DNA from: KLAP211 sp964650085 | GTDB taxonomy: Bacteria; Patescibacteriota; Dojkabacteria; J137 | Length of the DNA stretch: 31,801 nt | Assembly (NCBI GenBank): GCA_964650085.1 | Contig: CAZYSE010000007.1 | Span: 1-31,801 of the forward strand | Reading direction: 5' to 3' | Shown here: positions 1 through 10,200 of the stretch, piece after piece | Position numbering within the stretch: the first letter of the stretch is position 1 | Layout: each line of letters opens with the position of its first letter | Made by a program: the position numbers and the translations under genes | Notes under the pieces: generated by a model | Databases searched by the model: none | The model's input: the letters and a program-made list of their open reading frames with translations, nothing else | What the model was told of the DNA's origin: nothing

Positions 1-316
1 TACATACGCTGTTAATTTCTAGATTGAATATTCCGTTGTAATGTCCTATTTCTGTATCTATATGATCTTCTGTGAAAAGAAGGTTTCCTCCACTTGATGC
101 ATCGTAGATGTTTACTCTAAAATCACATGTGTCGTTACTGTTTCCTGCTACTACGCAGGCTGGTGTTCCTGTGTCTATATTTGTTCCGTCTGTTAGGTTT
201 ACTATCTTACTTTGGAAGTTTAATGTGTTTGTTGCTGCTGATACGCTTGTAGGCATGAAAAAGAGCACGAACAATGTGCTGAATAGGATGCTCTTTAGGC
301 ATGATTTGAGATTCAT
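1..316 (-). CDS. Secreted S74-fibre family protein, N-terminal fragment
   Basis: Only the first 105 codons are in the window; the reading frame stays open to the left edge. The start at 316 is preceded by a purine-rich AAGAAGG seven bases or so upstream. Residues 1-27 form a signal peptide: Lys at 4 and 8, a hydrophobic core, and a VSA|A cleavage site. The mature part (TNTLNFQSKIVNLTDGTNID onward) is nearly identical to the starts of the two larger minus-strand proteins at 1216-10227 and 10467-14042, including two cysteine-containing segments. It is therefore the third member of a tandem paralogue array. By analogy it should continue into a repetitive shaft and a C-terminal S74 chaperone domain, but that part cannot be seen. 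Function is inferred as a cell-surface or secreted fibre. Confidence 0.85.
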   Translation of the reverse strand, partial: MNLKSCLKSILFSTLFVLFFMPTSVSAATNTLNFQSKIVNLTDGTNIDTGTPACVVAGNSNDTCDFRVNIYDASSGGNLLFTEDHIDTEIGHYNGIFNLEINSVC

Positions 317-374
317 TTACCTTCTTCGTTTTATTATTACTTGAAGGTAAAAATAGGATATAAGTGCTGAATAC

Positions 375-403
375 ATTTAAACAAAAACGTAGAATGAAGT
401 CAA
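375..403 (-). promoter_or_regulatory. Promoter of the left-edge fibre gene
   Basis: On the minus strand TTGACT (398-403) and TTAAAT (375-380) are separated by exactly 17 bases. The same two boxes and spacing occur before the other two fibre genes. The predicted start of transcription near 368 leaves a leader of about 50 bases. Confidence 0.6.
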
Positions 404-410
404 CGAAAAC

Positions 411-427
411 TGGAGATTTAATCCCCA
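411..427 (-). terminator. Hairpin abutting the promoter, possible terminator
   Basis: The minus strand can form a 7-bp stem (TGGGGAT with ATCTCCA, loop TAA) followed by GTTTTCG and then the -35 box. One pair is G-U in minus-strand RNA but would be an A-C mismatch in plus-strand RNA, which favours minus orientation. It may shield the fibre gene from upstream transcription. Confidence 0.35.
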
Positions 428-559
428 AAAAGGTATTCGTTGTTGGTACTTTCGCGCTCTTCCCTAGCCTGTAGATCGTAGCCATGAAATAAGATTTTTT
501 TGGATTATTTTTATAACTTTTATTGATGTTTGTTGCGGCACTAGTTTTCAGAAGCGATC

Positions 560-597
560 ATCTTTGTCATGGTGAGGCACTCGAACCATACAAAGAT
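560..597 (-). repeat. REP-like hairpin, copy A
   Basis: A 38-base imperfect palindrome: ATCTTTGT (560-567) pairs with ACAAAGAT (590-597), ATGGT (569-573) with ACCAT (585-589), and GAG (574-576) with CTC (580-582) around a 3-base loop. There is a 1-base and a 2-base bulge, giving 16 bp in all. It is an inverted copy of the elements at 955-987 and 17701-17746; 25 bases are identical to copy B and most of the 38 to copy C. Confidence 0.85.
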
Positions 598-655
598 AAG
601 TAAACTTGTATTCCATAACAAAGACAAATCCTCAAGCAAAACCTAAAATCCTAGA

Positions 656-982
656 ATGAAGTATTACTATGTTTACATACTTACTTGTGCAGATAACTCG
701 TTTTATATTGGAATGACCAACAATCTTGAGAGGAGGCTTAAAGATCATTCGGAAGGGGTTGATTCTAAATCATATACTTTCAATAGACGACCTGTAATCA
801 TGTCAGCATCTTTTGAATTCAATAACGTATTCTATGCAATTTCATTTGAGAAACAAATTAAAAGGTGGTCTAGAGCTAAAAAGGAGGCATTAATTAAAGG
901 TGATTATGAGTTACTTAGAGAGTTATCTAAAAGATATGGTGATATGCGTAAATCGGATGATGGTTCGAGTGCCTCACCATGA
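656..982 (+). CDS. GIY-YIG endonuclease domain protein
   Basis: A 108-residue single-domain GIY-YIG nuclease of the small UPF0213/YhbQ-like kind. Visible signature: YVYIL at 5-9, YIG at 17-19, the catalytic Arg region NLERRLKDH at 23-31, and FEKQIKRWSR at 64-73 with the metal-binding Glu at 65. These proteins cut DNA; cellular roles of the small family are poorly defined. It is the only plus-strand gene in the left 23 kb, lying between two tandem minus-strand fibre genes. No good ribosome binding site precedes the start. The last residues (GSSASP) and the TGA stop are encoded by a REP-like hairpin (955-987), and an inverted copy lies 58 bases upstream of the start. This looks like a nuclease gene carried in, or captured by, a repeat unit. 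The nuclease call is firm; mobility is inferred. Confidence 0.9.
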   Translation: MKYYYVYILTCADNSFYIGMTNNLERRLKDHSEGVDSKSYTFNRRPVIMSASFEFNNVFYAISFEKQIKRWSRAKKEALIKGDYELLRELSKRYGDMRKSDDGSSASP

Positions 983-987
983 CATCC
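955..987 (+). repeat. REP-like hairpin, copy B
   Basis: GGATG (955-959) pairs with CATCC (983-987), ATGGT (960-964) with ACCAT (976-980), and GAG (967-969) with CTC (973-975) around loop TGC. The inner stem is identical to copies A and C, but the outer stem has a different sequence and still pairs. The TGA stop codon of the GIY-YIG gene (980-982) lies inside it. Confidence 0.8.
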
Positions 988-1165
988 TCGTTTTCTGGGA
1001 GAATGATAGCTCACGGTACCTCACCATGACAAAGATGGACGCGTTTAGAAAGGGCCTCCCTATGACAAAAGATAGGTTCTTTTTTACAAAACGAGAGCCT
1101 CGCCATGAAATCCTAGTTGTAGAATACTAAGTTTAGAGGGTCTCACCATGACATCCTCGTTTTGT
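972..1165 (+). repeat. Array of degenerate REP half-copies
   Basis: Five variants of CCTCACCATGACA start at 972, 1019, 1055, 1098 and 1141 (spacings 47, 36, 43, 43). Units 1 and 5 continue identically into TCCTCGTTTT. A 10-bp inverted repeat, ACAAAACGAG (1086-1095) and CTCGTTTTGT (1156-1165), encloses the last two units. The array fills the space between the GIY-YIG gene and the 3' end of the giant fibre gene. No gene is supported here. Confidence 0.7.
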
Positions 1166-1215
1166 CGCTAATTTCGATCTTCGAACTTCTGATTTCTAAC
1201 TTTTTAGTGAGGTGC

Positions 1216-4200
1216 TTATTTAGCCACGATCCAGTTGAAGATAATTTGATCGTTTACTAAAGGAGCTGGATTCATTTCTGTAACTACTATTTCGAATCCT
1301 GTTGCTGTTATATTTTGAATTTTGAATTTACCATCAAATCCTACTGGAGATGCTGTTACAATCGCATTAGTAATATTCTGTCCAAATGGAACTGCTGTTA
1401 CTGTTACATTATCTACATAAGTTACTGTTGTTGTTCCTCTTATTACTCCTCCGTTTTCTAATGCAGTTACTCTAACAGACAGAGCGTCTATTTGTCCTTG
1501 ATAAGTGAATCCTGCAATTAAACCTTCTACTGTTATTAATCTAGAGTCTATTGCTGCAACTGTGCCTTCTAGTGCATTGTATAGATTCATTTGATTCACA
1601 TCTGCTGTTGCTAAGTTTAGTAAATCTGTAGCGTGTGAGTTTACTGCGTTTCCTAAATCAGTTAATGATGTGTTCTGTGCGTCTACTGTTAGTCCTAATG
1701 TATCTACGTCGTCTTCTAATACTACTACTCTATCTTCTAATCCGTTTAGAAGAGTGTACATGTTCATATCTTCCGCAGATAAGCTTAAAAAGTTCCCAAC
1801 TACTATAGAATTCAATTCTTGGATTGCTTTAGTGTTTACAGCAGTAAGCTTTGGATAATCAAGTCCTTGCAAAGTTACTCCATCTTCTTCATATGCACCC
1901 AGTTCTGGAAGTATTAATGCTAATTCTTCTGCAATAAAACCAATTTGCTTAGAGGTGTCTGAATCAAACTCTGGCTTGTAGTGATAGAATACTGGTCTTA
2001 GCGCTAGAATCTCGTTCAATCCATAATCTAGGTCCGAAATGTTCTCTTTAAATCTTAGTGAAGATGGGTTACATGCAGTTGTACTTCTTAGCAAGACACT
2101 CGTTCCATTGGTCATACAAACATATCTGTTTCCTGTTCCAGTTGCTGCTCCCACAGCAAAGATATCACCTGTTACTGATAGGTCGGCAGCTATAGTAGTA
2201 GTTCCGTTAATCTCTACAGTTCCGTTAAACCTTGAAAGGCCACTGTTTACTAATAAAGAAAATTGCGTTGCTCCTTCAATGAGTAATCCGGTATTAGTAG
2301 TTGCACCTGCAACTGTGTTAATTCGTATACCTACAGCATTCGCTACAGTAGCGCCACCGCTAATGTTAAGGGGATATACCGAAACACCGGTCCAATCGGT
2401 AATTGTACTTCCACCACTTATATTGGTAGTTGCCCCATAGTTAGCTAAGGTAGTTACAGTAGCACCCGAGCTCACAGTAATACCGGAGGTATTGGATTCA
2501 AGTATAGACGCTGTTCCTGCTCCAGTTGTACCTACATGACTCGTGATTGCTGCTATTGATCCCATTGGGTTTGCTCCTGTACCTGCTATCACTTGAAATT
2601 GCCCTGCCTTGTTTCCTACCGCAATACCTCCAGCAGAGTTATTTACAAGAGTATTTACAATTAAGCCAAACTGATTTATTGCAGCTGTATCTGTAATTGT
2701 ATTTTGAATTAGTACCTTATAGGCACTATTTGGGAGTGCGCCTATTCCAACAAACCCATCTGCATCAATTGCAAATGGTGAAGAATCCGCAGCTTGATCG
2801 TCTATTCTTAAGCTTAATCCTGTACCTCGATTATCTATAAATAATCCACGAGCTGCAGATGCTGCACCAGAAATAGAAAGTGTTAATAAATCTCCAGTGT
2901 TAGCAGCGTTGTTTCCAGTCAAGCTAATTCTCTGCATTGCTCCAGTAAACGCAGTTGCGGTAGAAGTCATATCTAATCCTCTACCAGTAGTTAATGAGTT
3001 TAAAGTTACGGTATTTGCAGTGGTAGTAGTACCAGCAAAAGTATGAGTAATTCTTCCAGAATCTACTGCTAATGATACACCTGTACCGGTGTTAACAATT
3101 CTTAATCCGGTAGCTGCGTTAGAAGCACCGTTTATATTTAATTCTAATAAGTCTCCAGTGTTAGCAGCGTTGTTTCCAGTCAAGCTAATTCTCTGCAAGT
3201 CTCCTGTGAATGCTGTTGCTGTAGATGTAATGTCTATTGCTCTACCACTTGTTAATGAGTTCATTACCATTGTATTTCCTATTGTTGTAGTTGATGCCAA
3301 TGTCTGAGCTAATTCACCAGTAGTATTTACTTGTAATTGGCTAGATGCACCAATACTTAAGAATGCACTAGGTGATGCTGTACCGATTCCGATTCGATCT
3401 GTTGATGCATCGATAACGAATAAGTTTGCGTTAGTGTCGCCTTCTATTCTTAAATCGTCATCTTCTCCTGCTTCGTTGAATACTAATGACCCAACTCCTG
3501 CTGTATCGAATGATATGTCGTAGTCATCTGTACTGTTTCCAATATTCAGTGTGGCTGGCCCTAAGTACAAATCTCTAAATCTGTTTGTACTTGATCCTAG
3601 ATCATATGTATCGTCTACTAATGGTGTTAAATGACCTGATGTGTCTAGTGTTAATCTTGTTGTTCCACTAGTTTCGAATGTTAATGAGTTAGCGTCGTTT
3701 GTTCCTAATACTGCAGTTGCTCCAAATGAGTTTCCGTTTTGTCTAAAGAAGTCGCCTCCAGTTCCAGAACAACTAAAGTTTCCCGAACCGTCGATTGTAC
3801 AACCTGTTGATCCAGATCCTCCTCCTAAGTTAATAGTTGTTGCTGCTCCTCCGATATTTACTGTTGTTGCTACTGTATTAAATACATTTGCTGTTGCCGA
3901 TGTTGTTAATAAGTCACCACCGTTTACTGCAACATCTCCTGCACAAGTGAAATCTCCTGTTGTTCCATCAAGAGTACAACCTGTTGATGCTGATCCACCC
4001 ATTAATGCCATTGTTCCAGATGCCCCAGCGACTCCAATATTTACTGTAGTAGCTGCTCCTCCAAAGTTTAATGTTGTTGCATTTGTATTCAATAGATTGA
4101 ATGTTGCTGCTGTCGTAGTTAAGTCTCCCCCGTTTACTTCTAAGTCTCCATCTAATCTAGAATCGCCAGAGTCAACCCAGATTGAATATGTTCCTGCTCC

Positions 4201-7200
4201 TTCTACATATATTGCATAGTCATTAGTTGCATCAATCATATTTTCGACATAAATTCCGTATTGGTTTGTTATAGATTTTGCTACTCCACTACTTTGTCCT
4301 ACTACTCTTAAGCCAATAGTATTTGTAACGCCTCCTACTGCACTCTGCCAAAGCGCCTCGGTTTCAATAGCAACTAAACTTGCGACCGTCTTTGCAGTTC
4401 CTGGAGTACTATCAGAAGCTTGAACCTGTAAACCAACTACTTCATCGTATGAGCTTGCTGCTGCTCCATTGTATGAATTGGATACAAACAATGCCGAGGT
4501 AGACGTGAACGCAGAATTTACAGTGGTCGATGAAATCATGGAATTAGTTGCCTGTCGTCCAAAAATTGGTCCCGCTAGATTAAATGCTGAAGTACCAGTT
4601 GAAACAATGCCACGATCTTGGTGTACAACGTTAAATTTATAGTCTAGTGGTGTTGATGTCCCTACTCCTATTCTGCCTAGACTTGCGTCTACAAAGAATA
4701 AGTTAGCATCTGTATCACCTTCTATTCTTAAGTCATCATCTTCTCCTGCTTCATTAAATACTAATGTTCCCACTCCCGCTGCATCGTACGATATATCATA
4801 ATCATCTCCTGAAGTTCCAATATTTAATGTGGCAGGTCCTAGATACAAGTCTCTAAATCTGTTTGTAGTTGATCCTAGATCATATGTATCGTCTACTAAT
4901 GGTGTTAAATGACCTGATGTGTCTAGTGTTAATCTTGATGTTCCATTTGTTTCAAATTCTAAGTTGAAGTTATCGTTAGTTCCCAATATTGCAGTGGCTG
5001 CGAAAGAGTTCCCTCCTTGTTCAAAACATGTAGGACAAGCTGTTCCTGCTAATAAGTCAACATTTGTTGTTCCGTCATAGAAGAACAGTTCTGTTCCATT
5101 CCACCAAAGGTCTCCGCTTACTGGAGCTGCTACATCTACTGCTCCGGAATCATTGATTCGTAAGGAAGAAGTAGCGGCATCTGCTTCTCTAATATTTAGG
5201 TATGTTGTGAAATCTACGGCCGCCCCCCCGAATGCGCTAGAGCTGTTTATAGATAAAGTGGAACAATTAAGCTGTCCTGCAGGACCGAAAACTCTACAGG
5301 TTGATCCTGCAATAGAACCAAAGTGTACTGTTCCACCTCCATCAATAGTTAGGAATTCATTTGTTCCATTGTTATCTGATACTTGGAATAACTCATCAGC
5401 TGCTCCTAAGTTAGCTGTAGTTCTAAAGTCAAACGCTGCATTTGTTGTTTGTCCTGTATTCATTCCACTCTGGAAATTAATTGCTCCAAAGTTTCCTGCT
5501 GTATTTGTTCCGTTGTTTGTTGTTACAAATCTTGCTGCTCCTCCGTTAAATCCACTTTCTAGTAATGTGTAGTTTGCTCCTGTTCCTCCTGTTCCTGTTG
5601 TTGATGTTATCTTTAATGATCCTGGTCCTAAGTATAGGTCTCTAAATCTGTTTGAAAGAGATCCTAAGTCATAAGTATTGTCTACAAATGGTGTTAAATG
5701 ACCTGAAGTATCTAATGTTAATCTTGTCGTTCCATTAGTCTCGAATGCTAGTGCGAAGTTATCGTTCGTTCCCAATGTAGCTCCTGCTCCAAAAGAATCT
5801 CCTCCATCATGGAAACATGTTATGCATGGAGAACCAGCTAATAAGTCATAAGTTGTTGTTCCATCGTCGAAGTATAAGTTTGTTCCGTTAAACCATAAGT
5901 CACCTGCATTCGGTGCTGTTACATCTACTGCTGCACTTGGTGTTAGATTTAATTGTGCTACTGTTGTTGTATTTGCTCCTATGTCTAACCATGATGATGC
6001 TGATGCTGTTGTTCCTAATCCTGTTGTTCCTATTACATATAGATCATTGTTCAATGTTAAATCTCCTGCTGTTGATAGAGTTGCTTGTGTTGTTCCATTT
6101 GTTTCAAATGATAATGAGAAGTTGTCATTTGTTCCTAATACCGCTGCTCCTCCAAATGAGTTTCCATTTTGTATGAATGCCTGTGTTACATCTACTCCAT
6201 TGTATGTTCCTGTACATACAAGGTTTCCTGTCGTAGCATCTAGAGTACATCCTGTTGATGCTGATCCTCCGCCTAAGTTAATAGTGTTTGATGCTCCACC
6301 AACATTTACTGTTGTAGCGTTTGTATTAAATACGTTTCCTGTTCCAGATGTTGTTGTTAGATCGCCGCCATTTACAGCAACGTCTCCTCCAAATACTCCG
6401 TTATTTGTACATGTAAAGTTACCTGCTGTTCCATCTACTGTACATCCAGTTGAAGCTGAGCCACCCATTAAATCCATAGTTCCAGATGCTCCTGCAATAC
6501 CTAGAGATACTGTAGTTGCTGCTCCAAATGCATTTACAGTTGTTGCATTAGTATTTAATAAGTTAAATGTTGCTGCTGTTGTTGTTAGGTCTCCACCATT
6601 TACTGCTAAGTCATTGTTTAATGTTAAGTCACCTGCTGTTGATAGAGTTGCTTGTGTTGTTCCATTTGTTTCGAATGACAGTGAGAAGTTGTCATTTGTT
6701 CCTAATACTGCACCTGCTCCAAATGAGTTACCATTTTGAATGAATGCTTGTGCTAGATCTACTCCATTTATTAATCCAGAACAATCTAAATCTCCAGTTG
6801 TAGCATCTAATGTACAACCAGTTGATCCAGAACCTCCTCCTAAGTTAATTGTATTTGAAGCTCCTCCAATGTTTACTGTAGTTGCATTTGCTTGGAATAG
6901 ATTAGCTGTTGCTGAAGTTGTTGTAATGTCTCCTCCGTTTACTGCAAGATCTCCTCCGAATGTTGCGTTGTTTGTACAGCTAAAGTTTCCTGCTGTTCCA
7001 TCTACTGTACATCCTGTCGAAGCGTTTCCTCCCATTAAGTCTAGTGTTCCAGATGCTCCAGAGATTCCTAGAGTTAATGTTGTTGCTGCACCACCAATAT
7101 TTAATGTTGTAGCTCCCGCGTTAAATAATGTAGCTGTTCCAGATGTCGTTGTTAAATCACCTCCGTTCACTGCTAAGTCATTGTTCAATGTTAAATCTCC

Positions 7201-10200
7201 TGCTGTTGATAAAGTTGCATGAGTTGTACCGTTAGTTTCGAAAGCTAAAGAGAAGTTGTCGTTTGTTCCTAATATTGCATTAGCACCAAATGTATTTCCA
7301 CCTTGTTCAAAGAAGTTTCCTCCTCCTGCAAGTAAATCTACATTTGTAGTTCCATCGTAGAAGAACAATTCTACGCCATTCCACCATAAGTCTCCATTTA
7401 CTGGTGCTGCTACATCTGTACCTAATGAGTTTGTAATTCTCATTGATGAGTATCCCGCAGTTGCTGCTCCAAATCTTGCTAGAGTTGAAGTTGAGAATGT
7501 ATCTCCTATTCCATTAAATCCCAATGAGTTTAAGTTTCCGAGTAATGTAATATCTTGGTTATTTGCAATTGAGATTGCAGTAGTTCCATTTGTTTCTATG
7601 TCCAATCCAAAGTTATCATTTGTTCCAACTACTCCTGTAGCTCCAAATGTATTTCCACCTTGTTCAAAACATGTAGCACATCCTCCTGCTAACAAGTCTA
7701 CATTAGTAGTTCCATCATAGAAGAATAATTCTACGCCATTCCACCATAAGTCTCCATTTACTGGTGCTGCTACATCTGTTCCTAATGAAGTTGTGATTCT
7801 CATTGAAGAGTATGCTGCAGTTGCTGCTCCAAATCTTGCTAGAGTTGAAGTTGAGAATGTATCTCCAATTCCATTAAATCCTAAAGAATTTAAGTTTCCG
7901 AATAATGTAATGTCTTGGTTATTTGCAATTGAGATTGCAGTAGTGTTGTTAGTTTCGATATCTAACCCAAAGTTGTCGTTTGTTCCAACCACTCCTGTAG
8001 CTCCAAATGTATTTCCGCCATCAACAAAACAGGTAGCACACGCTCCTCCAGCTAATAGGTCAATATTTGTAGAGCCATCGTAGAAGAACAATTCTGTTCC
8101 GTTCCACCATAAGTCACCACTGTTTGGTGCAGCTACATCTACTCCTGTTGAAGTTGCAATATTAATAGAAGCTTCATTTACTGAGGCCTCTGCAAATGTT
8201 GCAAATGCAGATGAAGTTGGTGCTGTTCCAAATCCAGAGAATGCTTGTGCATAAAAGTTACTGCCAACAGTTAATGATTGCAGTATATCTACATCTTGGT
8301 TTGTATCGATAATGATTGCAGTTGTTCCGTCTGTTTCAATTTCTAAATTAAATGTATCGTTTGTTCCTAATACTGCTGTACCTCCAAATGAGTTTCCACC
8401 GTCTTCAAAGAATGCTCCCGATACACTTCCGATAATTGTACCTGTACACGAGAAATCTCCAGTCACACCGTTAAGTGTACAACCAGTATCCGAATCTCCT
8501 CCCATTAAGTTAAGAGTTCCGTTTGCTCCAGTTCTACCGAAGTTAAGGGTAGTTACATTGTTTGCGAACATATCCAGTGTACCAGCATTTGTTGTTGAAA
8601 TTACTCCTCCGTTTAACGCTACATCTCCAGATGCTGAGATGGAAAGTGAATTTGTAAAGTCATTTAAGATTACTGTTGAATATGGGTCAGATCCTCTGTA
8701 TCCAAAAGTGTTTCCTGTTACTGTTCCTGTATTAAACAAAGCATAATCGTATCCAATTAAGTCGCCTAAAATAGTTCCATCATTAGTTACTTGAGTTCGT
8801 AGTCCAAACATTGTCTGGTTAACTGTAGCACCTACAGAGTTTGTAATTAGGTTCTGTATTCCTGAAAGGTCTTCGTCTACTATTCCATCATTACCTACAT
8901 TACTTGTGAACCCGATCATTCCTCTATCAACAAATCCTGTTGCACTGTTTAAAAGAAAGAGCTCTGTTCCTAAGTAATATTCTCCGACAGTATTTGTGTT
9001 AGATGAAAAGAGTGAATGGTTAGCCATTCTTCCCGTAATTATTCCAGCATTTGTGTGTGAATAGTATCCATTCTGAAATGTTGCTGTTGTTCCTCCTGCT
9101 AGGTTTTCAGCAAATGAGTTTATCGATTGTAAAGTTCCTACTGTTCCTGATGTGTTCCTTGATGTTGAAGCAAGTCCTGTAAAAGTACCTGATGCCGTAC
9201 CTGCTGTTATATGACTAAATCCGCTTACTGAAGCAATGAATGCTCCTGTCGATCCACTTGAGGAATACAGAATTTCTCCTCTTAAAGCTCTTAAAGATCC
9301 AGGTGCATTTGCAGCTCCTGTATTAATTACTGATCTTACTCCGTAAGTTCTTCCTCCCGTTGTATCGTTTGTTGTAATTACTGTTAATGGATCGTAGTTA
9401 CCTGCGTTGTATGTTGATTGCAGAGCTGATTCTATTCTTAATGCAGTGTCTGCTGTTGGCGCTACGAATACTCCCACTCTTCCATCGTTTGCTACTGTGA
9501 ATACAGAGTTTCCAGTATTTTGTAATCTGAGAAGATCAGGAGTACCTGCTCCATTTTCGTTGAATACTAGAAGAGGGTTTGCTGTATTTGCTGTTGTTTC
9601 TAAATTGATTAATGTATTAGTACTTGTTGTTGTCTGTACTGCGTTTGGTTTAAAGAATACGAAGTCACCAGAAGTGAAGCCATCTACATAACTTGCGTGT
9701 ACCGCATACCTTGCAGAAGCTACATCTCTAATCTCTACTCTACTGAATGTCTCTGAAAATGTTGATGTTCCTGTAGGGTCAAATTCTATCTCTATCCATA
9801 GATCTGTTGCCGAGAAGTCTACTCCTCCATTTGAAATACATCCATTTCCTACGTCAGTCCAGTTTCCGTCTGTTCCTGTATCACTTACTACGTTACATAC
9901 GCTGTTAATTTCTAGATTGAATATTCCGTTGTAATGTCCTATTTCTGTGTCTGTGTGATCTTCTGAGAAAAGAAGATTACCTGCTGATGGATCATCATAG
10001 ATATTTACTCTGAAGTCGCAAGTGTCGTTCCCATTTCCTGCTACTACGCAAGCTGGTGTTCCTGTATCGATGTTTGTTCCATCTACTAGATTTACTATTT
10101 TACTTTGAAAGTTTAGGGTATTTGATGATGCTGAAACTGTTGTGGGTACGAAGAAAAATGCAATAACTGCCAATATGAAAAGGGCTTTCACTCTTAAGGT

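Larger units (their letters stand above)
317..655. other. 339-base gene-free stretch
   Basis: This stretch holds the fibre-gene leader and promoter (317-403), the hairpin at 411-427, a stretch of about 130 bases in which I see nothing (428-559), a REP-like hairpin (560-597), and the region before the GIY-YIG gene (598-655), which has no clear promoter or ribosome binding site. Open frames crossing it are shadows without family resemblance. Confidence 0.6.

Noticed and set aside
960..980. Resemblance of GGTTCGAGT...CACCA to a tRNA T-arm and CCA end
   Set aside because: The T-stem would have a G-G clash and no cloverleaf can be built upstream; the REP-like hairpin explains the sequence better.
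900..1130. 76-codon plus frame overlapping the end of the GIY-YIG gene
   Set aside because: Its translation reads through the degenerate repeat array in another frame; no start signal or family resemblance.
2039..8746. Several plus-strand open frames of 90-250 codons opposite the giant fibre gene
   Set aside because: They mirror the repeats of the real minus-strand gene, have Pro/Val/Ser-biased translations and no recognisable domains or start signals.
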